From Methanobacterium sp. (GTDB lineage: Archaea > Methanobacteriota > Methanobacteria > Methanobacteriales > Methanobacteriaceae), in contig PMGM01000109.1 of the NCBI GenBank assembly GCA_003158115.1, positions 9,096 to 20,580 of the forward strand: DNA of 11,485 nucleotides, given 5' to 3'. Positions 1-7,075 of the stretch are shown here, one piece after another. Positions within the stretch are counted from its first letter, which is position 1. Every line of letters starts with the position of its first letter. A program made the position numbers and the translations under genes. A model generated the notes under the pieces. The model had not been told where the DNA came from and searched no databases. It worked only from the letters and a program-made list of their open reading frames with translations.

Positions 1-455
1 CCAGTAATTAAGAGCCATAAACCAATTAATAATCCTAAATAAAAAGGATTGGCTATAAACACTGCTACAAGTAAATATATAATACCTAAGATAATGGCAA
101 TTAGTCCAGTCCAAATATTTCCTCCAACTCTTGTAGATAAAGCTACTATTCCTGATATTATAAGGAATAATCCTGCTATAAATACAAATACTGCTGCAAC
201 GAAACTGAATAAACTTGGATTAAAAATAAATCCTATTCCCAAAATAATGGCTAAAACACCTAAAGTTAACTCTACAACACCCATTCCTCTATTATCATCC
301 AATGTTGTTAACCCGGCAGCTATAAGCCCTACACCTAAAAATAGTACTGCAAGACCTGTTAACACACCAAATGGTATTACTCCCAAAACTGGGAAAGCAA
401 TAATTATTAAACCAAGTATTATCAGAACCAAAGCACTTCCAATTTTCTTATCCAT
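1..455 (-). CDS. DUF308/HdeD-like multi-pass membrane protein, N-terminal 151 residues (runs off window)
   Basis: Reading the minus strand from an ATG at 455 gives an open frame of 151 codons to the window edge, so the C-terminus is missing. It begins MDKKIGSALVLIILGL and is almost entirely hydrophobic, with about six membrane segments (roughly residues 6-26, 28-50, 60-78, 82-105, 114-134, 138-151). Three similar Gly-rich hairpin units are visible, each ending in a pattern like GLAVLFLGVGLIAAG (35-49) or VFIAGLFLIISG (91-102). This internal repetition is typical of DUF308 (HdeD-like) proteins, small integral membrane proteins of unclear function; bacterial HdeD is linked to acid resistance. 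A GAGGTG ribosome binding site lies 7 bases upstream, which fixes the start. The plus-strand frame at 49-462 is its antisense shadow: it is Pro/Thr/Asn/Ile-rich and has no domain pattern. Function in this organism is unknown. Confidence 0.85.
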   Translation of the reverse strand, partial: MDKKIGSALVLIILGLIIIAFPVLGVIPFGVLTGLAVLFLGVGLIAAGLTTLDDNRGMGVVELTLGVLAIILGIGFIFNPSLFSFVAAVFVFIAGLFLIISGIVALSTRVGGNIWTGLIAIILGIIYLLVAVFIANPFYLGLLIGLWLLIT

Positions 456-462
456 TATTTAA

Positions 463-468
463 CACCTC
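463..468 (-). promoter_or_regulatory. Ribosome binding site of the DUF308-like gene
   Basis: GAGGTG on the minus strand lies 7 bases before the ATG at 455. It matches the archaeal anti-Shine-Dalgarno complement (GGAGGTG) and supports the minus-strand gene over the antisense plus-strand frame. Confidence 0.7.
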
Positions 469-516
469 AACATTTAGTACCTTTTATAAAAAATTCGAAA
501 TGTATTATTATTTAAT

Positions 517-530
517 AATTCTTAAGAATT
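517..530. repeat. 14-bp perfect palindrome AATTCTTAAGAATT
   Basis: The sequence equals its own reverse complement over 14 bases. It lies between the DUF308-like gene and the candidate TATA elements upstream of it, a position where a dimeric regulator could bind. AT-rich palindromes also arise by chance, so an operator role is only a possibility. Confidence 0.35.
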
Positions 531-547
531 TATAGTTTAATATAAAA
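528..547 (-). promoter_or_regulatory. Candidate TATA region for the DUF308-like gene
   Basis: On the minus strand TTTTATATTAAACTATAAAT holds two overlapping TATA-like elements about 75-90 bases upstream of the ATG at 455. Transcription would start near 500-520 and leave a leader that includes the GAGGTG site. A closer TTTTATAAAA at 481-490 would place the start downstream of the ribosome binding site, so it is less likely. The region is very AT-rich, so the call is weak. Confidence 0.25.
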
Positions 548-588
548 TTTAATCGATGATAAAATTTTAACATGGATTATTCCATTAT

Positions 589-603
589 AAAAAAAATTAA
601 AAA
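589..603 (-). terminator. Oligo-T terminator downstream of the lutA-lutB-like unit
   Basis: On the minus strand TTTTTAATTTTTTTT (T5 then T8) occurs about 70 bases after the LutB-like stop codon. Archaeal RNA polymerase terminates at T-rich tracts without needing a strong hairpin. It lies between the LutB-like stop and the next minus-strand gene, where a terminator would be expected. Confidence 0.45.
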
Positions 604-673
604 TAGATAATAAACAGTCTTGACCAACTGAATTTAATGATTTAAGAATTTTAAGTATAGTATACAAATATTA

Positions 674-1882
674 TTACTGTTTGAATGGTGATCCCTTCTT
701 TTTTATACGGTCTTTAATGGATTTATGTTCATCTATAATAATATTAAGATCAACTGAATCATTTCTTAAATTTTTTATTAAATTATTAGTTTTAATACCT
801 ACAGGGCATTTATTTGTACACAATCCACAGAGAGTGCAAGTAAATAGTCCAGAATCAAAACATGACTGATTACCATCAATAAAACTGCTTAAAACTACTC
901 CCCTTCCGCCAAGATATCTTTTATATCCAAATTCATTTCCAATCTCATTATAAATAGGGCATGTAACTATACAACTACCACAACCAATACATAATAAACA
1001 TTCACCACCCTTTTTAATAGCTTGTTTCCTTCCATTGTCTAGCAATATAACAACTACCCTCCTAGGACCGTACATACCATCTAAAAGAATTTTTTCAATA
1101 TCCGCTGTTTTTGAATGGGATGATATTACATTCATATAAGCTGGAACAGTTTTGCCAGATGCAAAAATGGTTTCAAGTTTTACAACCGAAACTGCATCTT
1201 CTATGGTTTCCACAAGCTTGTCTATACCCACTATAATTATATGGATATCCAACATTGAAACCAGATTTATATTGCCTTCATTATGGACAGTAATAACTGA
1301 ACCATCATCTGCTGCAACCGAATTTGCACCGGTTATTCCTATATTACATTTTGCAAGTTTTAATAACACATCTTGCTTAATAATATCAAGTATAGCACGA
1401 GGTTCTGGTTTTATATCAATATTAAATTCATTTGAGATAATTTTAACAATATCATCCATTCTTAAATGAGAAGCCGGTCCAATGGGATGTGAGGGATTAC
1501 TATCTGGATCTAACTGTACTATTCTATCCCCAAGATCAGTTTCAACCACTTGTACACCTTTATCTTCGAGAAATTCTGAAAGACCTATTTCTCCTGCTGT
1601 GTTTGATTTGGACTTTGCAATGATTGATTCATCCTTCACAATAGAATATAATGCATCGAGTGCATCTTCCGATTTCTCAGCTAATATAACCTCTACACCA
1701 TTTTTTTCAAAATTTTTAACGACTTTTTCAATGAGCAGATCCATATTTTTTATAGAATATGCCCTTATATTTTTAACACGTTCTTGGAGTTGAATAGTCC
1801 GTTCATCTTCTATTATTTTATCTCTTCGCTCCCGAAGTGTACGAAATGACCGGTTCATTGTATTAATTTCCGATTTTTTCAT
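674..1882 (-). CDS. LutB-like LUD-domain iron-sulfur protein (lactate-utilization type oxidoreductase subunit)
   Basis: 402 residues from the ATG at 1882. Residues about 40-285 form a LUD domain with family signatures: [12 protein letters not shown] near 90-101, [11 protein letters not shown] near 114-124, and [15 protein letters not shown] followed by NEGNI near 182-205. Two ferredoxin-like 4Fe-4S motifs of the form Cx2Cx2Cx3CP follow at C298/C301/C304/C308 and C349/C352/C355/C359. This is LutB/LldF architecture. In bacteria LutABC oxidises L-lactate to pyruvate; here the substrate is unknown. The protein is shorter than Bacillus LutB (about 475 residues) and lacks its C-terminal extension. 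It is likely cytoplasmic. It follows the LutA-like gene and overlaps it by 20 bases from this start. Alternative starts are TTG at 1888 and ATG at 1858, the last lying 4 bases after the upstream stop; none has a strong ribosome binding site, so the first about 8 residues are uncertain. Confidence 0.88.
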   Translation of the reverse strand: MKKSEINTMNRSFRTLRERRDKIIEDERTIQLQERVKNIRAYSIKNMDLLIEKVVKNFEKNGVEVILAEKSEDALDALYSIVKDESIIAKSKSNTAGEIGLSEFLEDKGVQVVETDLGDRIVQLDPDSNPSHPIGPASHLRMDDIVKIISNEFNIDIKPEPRAILDIIKQDVLLKLAKCNIGITGANSVAADDGSVITVHNEGNINLVSMLDIHIIIVGIDKLVETIEDAVSVVKLETIFASGKTVPAYMNVISSHSKTADIEKILLDGMYGPRRVVVILLDNGRKQAIKKGGECLLCIGCGSCIVTCPIYNEIGNEFGYKRYLGGRGVVLSSFIDGNQSCFDSGLFTCTLCGLCTNKCPVGIKTNNLIKNLRNDSVDLNIIIDEHKSIKDRIKKKGSPFKQ

Positions 1883-2627
1883 CTTCAAGCCCCATTAAAA
1901 TTAATTCAGATATGTCAAGTACCTTATTAATAGAACTTTTATTAACATCAACAGTATCATCACTTAATTCATTCATTCTATGTTTTAATGCATTTTGTAG
2001 ATTCAAAATACAAAATGAACATGCTGTAACTATTAATTCTGCCTTTGTATCTTCTGCATCCTCAATTCTTCTTTGTGCTACTAATAACGCTGTATCAGGA
2101 TATGCTGATCTTACACCCGAACCCGCTCCACAGCAACGTGAATTTTCCCTGTTACGATCCATTTCAACCAGGGTACATATTTCCATAATAGCTTCTCTTG
2201 GTTCTTCATAAAGGCTAGAATGTCTCCCAAGGTGACATGGATCATGGTAAGTAACTTTATTTGGAATTTTTTTAACCAAAAGTTTTCCATCAGATATTAA
2301 CTGAGATATAAGTTCCGATGTGTGTATAACATCAAGATTAACTCCAAATAATTCATTATAATCATTTTTTAATGTATTATAACAACCAGCACAAGAAACA
2401 AGAATTTTATCATCCTTTGTTATAAATTCTTCCAATTTTTTAAGGGTATCCTTCATGACTTCTTTTGCATCGTCTTTAAATCCTGTTCTCATGAGAATAG
2501 ACCCACAGCATGTTTCGTTAGTGAGTATGGTAAAATCTATACCGGCCCGTTTTAATATTGTTTCTGTAGCATCAGAGATATATTTAAGCTTTTCCCGTAC
2601 AACACAGCCCCTAAAGTATATTATCAT
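1863..2627 (-). CDS. LutA/HdrB/GlpC-like (Fe-S)-binding protein with two CCG domains
   Basis: 254 residues with two cysteine-rich CCG domains. The first has C8, C40-C41-G42 and C79-x2-C82; the second has C131, C165-C166-G167 and C203-x2-C206. The second pair is preceded by the usual [10 protein letters not shown] segment (127-136). This module binds an iron-sulfur or noncubane cluster in heterodisulfide reductase HdrB/HdrD, GlpC and LutA. The length (LutA is about 240 residues) and the adjacent LUD-ferredoxin gene favour LutA over HdrB. It probably forms a cytoplasmic electron-transfer complex with the LutB-like protein. It is the first gene of the pair; a GGAGAT ribosome binding site lies 7 bases before the ATG. 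Substrate and electron carrier are not revealed by the sequence. An HdrB-like role with another partner remains possible. Confidence 0.88.
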   Translation of the reverse strand: MIIYFRGCVVREKLKYISDATETILKRAGIDFTILTNETCCGSILMRTGFKDDAKEVMKDTLKKLEEFITKDDKILVSCAGCYNTLKNDYNELFGVNLDVIHTSELISQLISDGKLLVKKIPNKVTYHDPCHLGRHSSLYEEPREAIMEICTLVEMDRNRENSRCCGAGSGVRSAYPDTALLVAQRRIEDAEDTKAELIVTACSFCILNLQNALKHRMNELSDDTVDVNKSSINKVLDISELILMGLEDEKIGN

Positions 2628-2634
2628 ATCTTAT

Positions 2635-2640
2635 ATCTCC
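2635..2640 (-). promoter_or_regulatory. Ribosome binding site of the LutA-like gene
   Basis: GGAGAT on the minus strand lies 7 bases before the ATG at 2627 and supports that start. Confidence 0.6.
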
Positions 2641-2698
2641 AATCTATAAAATTTAGTAATTTAAAACATTGAATAGAGTTAATTATTCTTTATATTGT

Positions 2699-2710
2699 AT
2701 TATATAAAAT
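2699..2710 (-). promoter_or_regulatory. Candidate TATA box for the lutA-lutB-like unit
   Basis: On the minus strand ATTTTATATAAT is a good match to an archaeal TATA box. Initiation would fall near 2675-2682 and give a leader of about 50 bases that contains the GGAGAT site. Surrounding sequence is AT-rich, so nearby alternatives exist. Confidence 0.35.
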
Positions 2711-2752
2711 ATTTTCATTGATTAAATTTTATTATCAGACTATTAGAGAGTT

Positions 2753-2769
2753 AAAAAAATTAATAAAAA
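2753..2769 (-). terminator. Oligo-T terminator after the glycan-gene run
   Basis: On the minus strand TTTTTATTAATTTTTTT (T5 then T7) begins about 10 bases after the stop codon of the membrane-anchored GT2. It lies upstream of the candidate lutA promoter, so it probably separates the glycan operon from the Lut pair. Confidence 0.5.
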
Positions 2770-2778
2770 TTCATATAA

Positions 2779-3780
2779 TTAGGTTTTTCTCTTTGAAATC
2801 AGATTTGAAAGAACTCCCAACCCATAGGAGATATGTTGGATAGGTAAAAGTATGAAAACTAATAATGAATATACTGTCCTTGTTCTTAAAAATACTTCAA
2901 CAAAAACAGCCATAGCAAATATGATGTACAATAATAGTGGGATAAGTATTATATTACCCAATAATAGGTAAAGGGGTGATAGGAAGATCAAATATATGAT
3001 AAATAAAACTGTAAGTGGAACGTTTACTGTTACAAAGCTCCTGTGCTTTTTAACTGTATTTGTAATGTTAACACCGTAGTTGAACATATTAGATGCAAAC
3101 TGGATTACTGAATTGGTTTCATGGTGCCATACCCTTGCATTAGGAACGTTTATAAAAGTGTATCCGGCATTTCTCAATCTAAAATTTATTTCATTATCAT
3201 CAGACATGATAAGTTTATCATCATATCTGAACTTGGATATGACTGTCTTTTTGTACATGGCATTATAGTTAGCAATGCTTTTAACATATTTGACATTTCT
3301 CTTTGAAAATGCAGGGTTACCTCCAGAAGCGAGAAATGTGGTTAAAAATGCATTTATTACTAATTCTTTTTTATCTTTTGTTATTGCTATTAAACGCGGC
3401 CCACCTACACCCGCAACACTTTTATCTGTTATCATTATAGCATCATATAGAATATTTAACCAATCTTTATCAACTGTACAGTCAGCGTCTGTATAAGCTA
3501 TATACTTTGAATCAAGATCTGAATTGTCAATAACCAGATTTCTGGCAAAACAATGCCCATAAAAACCATAATCTGCCTCGTTTAAAACTTTATATTTTAC
3601 CGGGGAGGCTTCCAAAATATTCATTGCAATAGTCCGGGTATCATCAACAGAGTTTCCATCAACAACAATTATCTCAAATGCTTTCTTGTCAAAATTTTGG
3701 TTTAAAATATTTTTTAGAGTATTATAAATATTTTTTTCCTCATTTCTGGCAATTATTCCCAATGTTATTGTTATGGACAT
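2779..3780 (-). CDS. Membrane-anchored family 2 glycosyltransferase
   Basis: 333 residues. An N-terminal GT-A fold of GT2 type runs from about residue 4 to 225: the ARNEEKNI segment (11-18), nucleotide-binding VVDGNSVDDT (39-48), and a metal-binding D98-A-D100. An acidic SDDNE patch (193-197) occupies the place of the usual ED catalytic-base region and is followed by a WHH motif (218-220). The C-terminus has about three membrane helices (254-274, 276-297, 303-325) and ends in a basic SKRKT tail. It should transfer a sugar from a nucleotide donor to a lipid-linked or surface acceptor at the cytoplasmic face of the membrane. Donor and acceptor cannot be read from sequence. It is the last gene of the minus-strand glycan run, 36 bases after the methyltransferase. 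The ribosome binding site is weak (TGTGAT, 5 bases before the ATG). Confidence 0.88.
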   Translation of the reverse strand: MSITITLGIIARNEEKNIYNTLKNILNQNFDKKAFEIIVVDGNSVDDTRTIAMNILEASPVKYKVLNEADYGFYGHCFARNLVIDNSDLDSKYIAYTDADCTVDKDWLNILYDAIMITDKSVAGVGGPRLIAITKDKKELVINAFLTTFLASGGNPAFSKRNVKYVKSIANYNAMYKKTVISKFRYDDKLIMSDDNEINFRLRNAGYTFINVPNARVWHHETNSVIQFASNMFNYGVNITNTVKKHRSFVTVNVPLTVLFIIYLIFLSPLYLLLGNIILIPLLLYIIFAMAVFVEVFLRTRTVYSLLVFILLPIQHISYGLGVLSNLISKRKT

Positions 3781-3816
3781 TTTTAATCACACATCAAAAT
3801 CCTAAATATTAATAAT

Positions 3817-4521
3817 CTATTCCGAATCCTTGATATTTTTGATATCGTTTGTTTTTTCTGCTAGGACAAAAATGAAGTCTCCAAACATGTAACATGGTAT
3901 TATGTACTGAAGGGATATAGATATTCTGTAAATAAATGGAATTCCCATAGGTTTAGTTTTAATCTTCTTTACATTGAAGCTTGCATCATTAATTATTTTG
4001 GATAATTCTCTTGGACTAAATTCAAAAATATGGGTTGGATCGTAACAAAATTTGATTTTTCGTATCCAACAAAATAGCTTGCTTGGATAAGCCCAGTGAT
4101 TGGGACATGTGATAATAAGTTTGCCTTGAGGATTTAAAAGATTTTTTAATTTTAAAAATGCTTCTTGTGGATTTTTAATATGCTCAATCACATGTTGCAT
4201 GTATATAACATCATATTTACCCTCTAAATCAAAAAGATCTTTTACATGAAAATTTAAGTGGGGATACTTTTCTTTAGCAATTTTTATTGCTTCAATATTT
4301 ATATCTACACCTTCTGGTTCTAGATTGTATTTCATATTTAACAATCCGCAAAATTCACCTGTGTTACAACCTATTTCAAGTATCTTTTCATTTATATTAG
4401 GAGTGTATAACTTCAAAACTTCTATAAATTCACCATGAACATCTGGATTTCTCTTTTCATGATCTTTTGCATAACTATGATTATATTCATCCCACCTTAC
4501 ATCTAAATCATTATCTTTCAT
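3817..4521 (-). CDS. Class I SAM-dependent methyltransferase
   Basis: 234 residues. Motif I, ILEIGCNTGEF (47-57), is the glycine-rich S-adenosylmethionine loop. GVDIN (71-75) carries the acidic residue that binds the ribose. YDVIYMQHVIEHI (103-115) is motif II, and the segment GKLIITCPN (133-141) matches motif III. A DPTHIFEFSP stretch (161-170) is typical of the Methyltransf_11/23 group found in sugar and lipid-glycan clusters. The sequence reads as a soluble enzyme despite a hydrophobic patch near 205-220. Its position between a GT4 gene (32 bases upstream) and a GT2 gene (36 bases downstream) suggests it methylates a sugar residue of the glycan or its lipid carrier, but the substrate is inferred from context only. 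A weak AGGA lies 9 bases before the ATG. Confidence 0.88.
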   Translation of the reverse strand: MKDNDLDVRWDEYNHSYAKDHEKRNPDVHGEFIEVLKLYTPNINEKILEIGCNTGEFCGLLNMKYNLEPEGVDINIEAIKIAKEKYPHLNFHVKDLFDLEGKYDVIYMQHVIEHIKNPQEAFLKLKNLLNPQGKLIITCPNHWAYPSKLFCWIRKIKFCYDPTHIFEFSPRELSKIINDASFNVKKIKTKPMGIPFIYRISISLQYIIPCYMFGDFIFVLAEKTNDIKNIKDSE

Positions 4522-4553
4522 AATTGTGGTTCCTTAATTTTTATTAATATGAT

Positions 4554-5726
4554 TTAATATTCATTAAAAAGTTCATAGACTTTGTTAGTTTCTTCTGCAG
4601 CCTTTTCCCATGTGAAGAGCTTTGCCTGTTTAATTCCCTTTTTCACTAGTTCATTTCTTAAACTGTTGTTTGTAAGCACTTCGTACTTTTTAAGAGCCAA
4701 AGAATCAAAATCATGAGGATCTACCATAATTCCTGCATCTGATACCACTTCTGGCAGGGAACTTGTGTTAGAAGTTATAACCGGAGTACCACATGCCATG
4801 GATTCTAAAGGAGGAAGACCAAAACCAGCATATAGACAAGGATAAATAAGGATATCTACGGATTTGTACCACTCGGGTAATTCACTCTCTGAGACATAAC
4901 CCAAAAATATCACATCATTTTGTAGTCCCAAATTATTGATCAATTTCAAAAGTTTTCCTCTTGCACCATAACCTTGTGGATCACCAATTTTGAGTAATTT
5001 AACACCTTTCATCTTCTTTTTAAGTTTTGCAAAGGCATTTAACAATAAGGGAAGATTTTGTCTTGGTGTTTCAGAACCTACATAAAGTATGAATTTCAGA
5101 CCTTCTGGAAGATTTAATTTCTTGATAATATTTGTATGCTCTTGATTGTGGTAACGAAAATTATCCACACCGGGGTAAATTACCTTAATTCTGTCTTCAG
5201 GATATTTCAAGTACTTAATAATTTCTAATTTTGAGAATTCTGATATTGTTATTATCTGTTCTGCTTTTTTTAATCCGGCCATATTATCTTTCCATAATTT
5301 GGAACGATTCTTTTCAAATGACCAAGGAATTAGGTCGTAACATGTTACCACATTTCTTTTCATAATAATGGAATTCAAAAGATATGCAAATTCTTGGGAT
5401 GTGATATGTTTAATATTATTTTTTTTAATACTATTTTTAACCAGGAGTTTGTATCTATTCCTATCAATATTTTTTAACGTATTTCTACCCATTTCAACAA
5501 TGAAATTTTTTATTTTCGAGTCATGAGTAGATTTGGTAGGGTTATTATCCAAATACGATTTAGATGATTGGGAAGAGGGAGTAAATCTTTTTTCAAGATT
5601 TTGCATAATAGAATCATATTCAATTAAGTTCAATTCAACATCAAGCCTTTTATTTATCTCCATCTGGTATTTGGACATTCCAAATATTTTGACAGTTTTA
5701 GGGCCGTTAATATAATCAATTTTCAT
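4554..5726 (-). CDS. Family 4 glycosyltransferase (group 1) with altered EX7E motif
   Basis: 390 residues from the ATG at 5726. The C-terminal half is a clear GT4 domain: IYPGVD (183-188), LYVGSETPRQN (214-224), and then GFGLPPLESMACGTPVI (301-317), where E308 is the second glutamate of the EX7E motif. The position of the first glutamate (residue 300) is alanine. The N-terminal half carries a TCYDLIPW segment (128-135), comparable to the HDLIP segment of related mannosyltransferases. A Ser/Lys/Asn-rich stretch at about 48-75 looks like a disordered loop. It should transfer a sugar from a nucleotide donor in the cytoplasm. It is the fourth gene of the glycan run. An alternative GTG start at 5735 lies inside the GGTGA ribosome binding site, so the ATG was preferred. 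Confidence 0.88.
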   Translation of the reverse strand: MKIDYINGPKTVKIFGMSKYQMEINKRLDVELNLIEYDSIMQNLEKRFTPSSQSSKSYLDNNPTKSTHDSKIKNFIVEMGRNTLKNIDRNRYKLLVKNSIKKNNIKHITSQEFAYLLNSIIMKRNVVTCYDLIPWSFEKNRSKLWKDNMAGLKKAEQIITISEFSKLEIIKYLKYPEDRIKVIYPGVDNFRYHNQEHTNIIKKLNLPEGLKFILYVGSETPRQNLPLLLNAFAKLKKKMKGVKLLKIGDPQGYGARGKLLKLINNLGLQNDVIFLGYVSESELPEWYKSVDILIYPCLYAGFGLPPLESMACGTPVITSNTSSLPEVVSDAGIMVDPHDFDSLALKKYEVLTNNSLRNELVKKGIKQAKLFTWEKAAEETNKVYELFNEY

Positions 5727-5731
5727 AAATT

Positions 5732-5736
5732 TCACC
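5732..5736 (-). promoter_or_regulatory. Ribosome binding site deciding the start of the GT4 gene
   Basis: GGTGA on the minus strand lies 5 bases before the ATG at 5726. The in-frame GTG at 5735 is part of this site, so it is very unlikely to be the initiation codon, and the protein should begin MKIDYINGPK. Confidence 0.6.
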
Positions 5737-5739
5737 AGA

Positions 5740-5769
5740 TTAGATTAAAAAAAATTATTTTAGATTAAA
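5740..5769. repeat. Direct repeat TTAGATTAAA, two copies 20 bases apart, flanking an oligo-T tract
   Basis: The 10-base unit occurs at 5740-5749 and 5760-5769. Between them the minus strand has T8 (5749-5756). The repeat sits in the 74-base gap between the two GT4 genes. It could be chance in AT-rich DNA, or part of a weak terminator or processing site. Confidence 0.3.
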
Positions 5770-5800
5770 CGTATATTCCAAGATGTTCTATCGGGAAATC

Positions 5801-6991
5801 CTACCAGTTTTTCAGTGTATTCGTATAGAGTTCTTCAGTTTCTTTGGCTATTTTTTCCCATGTGTAATTGTCTGCAAACATTATTCCATTATTTCCCATT
5901 TTTTTCCTTAAGATATCATCATTTAAAAGGCATTTTAATGCATCAGCTAAACTATGGATGTCACAAGGTTTTATAAGCAATCCATTTTCACCATGTTTAA
6001 CAATGTCAGGTATACCTCCAAGATTTGAAGCAACAATTGGAACACCCGATGCCATGGCTTCTAAATTTACGATACCAAATGATTCGGCCATGGTGGTAGA
6101 TGGTAAACAGAATATGTCAGATGATTTATAATACAATGGCTTTAATTCTTCTTTAACAAATCCTTGGAAGGTTACATCATTGTCTAGACCCATTTTTTTA
6201 GAGAGATCACGTAGCTCATCAATCATTGAACCTCTGCCTGCAAAAATTAATTTAGTGCTTGGAAAATCTTTTTTAATTATTTCGAAAGCTTTCAACAAAA
6301 TATCCGGACCCTTATAAGGTACCAAACTTCCTAAGAAAAGTATAATATGGGAATCAAGTGGTAATCCTAATATATTTCTTGATTCATCCTTAGTATAGCT
6401 AGTTGTAATTTCTTCTATGTTTATTCCATTTGGTATGACAACTATTTTTTTCTTATATTTCTTTAAAAATGGAGATTCATTGGCAAATGATTTCGTAGTA
6501 GCAATTATAACATTTGCTGCATCCAGTACTTTATTAATGAAAAATTTATTATACAAAGAAACTCCTTTGTTCCGTGTGAAACTACCACCTGTTTCTTGTC
6601 CATCAAACTGATATGTCAATATGAATGGTACTTTTTTTCGCTTAGCATATAATAGGGCGGGTAGATCAGAATATGGAATCGGTGAGTGAGCATGTATAAT
6701 ATCCAAATCATAATTTAAAGGTTTATATATTAATTTAAGCGATGCATTAGCACTAGCTACCTTAAAACTAGTAGCATGGCGATGTATTGTCATATTAGGA
6801 TAAATTTCATCCGAATTCTTTGAATCAATTGATGAGGTAAAAACATCGATTTGATTGCCTTTCTTAGCCATATTAACAGCTAAATGATAGGCTGCCATCT
6901 CTGTTCCACCATGAGCATATTTTTTGATATAATTAATATTATTTAGCAGTTTAATGTAGGGAAAGTGCCCTATAAAATATCCTATTTTCAT
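5801..6991 (-). CDS. Family 4 glycosyltransferase (group 1, PimA/PIG-A-like fold)
   Basis: 396 residues with a complete GT-B, GT4 architecture. The N-terminal acceptor domain has a GGTE motif (28-31) and the segment DIIHAHSPIPY (97-107). The C-terminal donor domain has VIPNGINIEE (185-194), FLGSLVPYKGPD (219-230), and an intact EX7E motif, E303-SFGIVNL-E311, followed by EAMASGVPIVAS (311-322). It should use a nucleotide sugar to extend a lipid- or glycan-linked acceptor at the cytoplasmic side of the membrane. The exact sugar is not predictable. No membrane helix or signal peptide is seen. It follows the DUF2304 gene after an 84-base gap that holds a hairpin with a T tract, so it may be partly uncoupled from the two upstream genes. 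A weak AGGT lies about 8 bases before the ATG. Confidence 0.92.
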   Translation of the reverse strand: MKIGYFIGHFPYIKLLNNINYIKKYAHGGTEMAAYHLAVNMAKKGNQIDVFTSSIDSKNSDEIYPNMTIHRHATSFKVASANASLKLIYKPLNYDLDIIHAHSPIPYSDLPALLYAKRKKVPFILTYQFDGQETGGSFTRNKGVSLYNKFFINKVLDAANVIIATTKSFANESPFLKKYKKKIVVIPNGINIEEITTSYTKDESRNILGLPLDSHIILFLGSLVPYKGPDILLKAFEIIKKDFPSTKLIFAGRGSMIDELRDLSKKMGLDNDVTFQGFVKEELKPLYYKSSDIFCLPSTTMAESFGIVNLEAMASGVPIVASNLGGIPDIVKHGENGLLIKPCDIHSLADALKCLLNDDILRKKMGNNGIMFADNYTWEKIAKETEELYTNTLKNW

Positions 6992-7029
6992 TATATATAC
7001 CTAATTATGAAGTTTTATTGATTTCATCT

Positions 7030-7055
7030 AAAAAAATCATACAGATGTGAATCTG
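7030..7055 (-). terminator. Hairpin plus T tract between DUF2304 and GT4 genes
   Basis: On the minus strand CAGAT-TCAC-ATCTG forms a 5-bp stem with a 4-base loop (7055-7042), and T7 follows 5 bases later (7036-7030). It begins about 20 bases after the DUF2304 stop codon and resembles an intrinsic terminator or attenuator inside the glycan run. The stem is short, so partial readthrough is likely. Confidence 0.4.
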
Positions 7056-7075
7056 ATTCCAAAGATGTATATTAC

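Noticed and set aside
49..462. 137-codon plus-strand open frame
   Set aside because: It is rich in Pro, Thr, Asn and Ile without any domain pattern, and it is antisense to a DUF308-like membrane protein with a good ribosome binding site.
481..490. TTTTATAAAA as the TATA box of the DUF308-like gene
   Set aside because: Initiation about 25 bases downstream would fall at the ribosome binding site itself and leave it out of the transcript.
572..585. Hairpin ATGGA-TTAT-TCCAT as a terminator
   Set aside because: The T tract on the minus strand precedes rather than follows it, and on the plus strand it is followed by A residues, so it does not have the geometry of an intrinsic terminator.
1152..1793. 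Plus-strand open frames (1152-1469, 1482-1793) inside the LutB-like gene
   Set aside because: They are antisense shadows of a gene with clear LUD and 4Fe-4S motifs; Ser/Ile-rich translations without family features.
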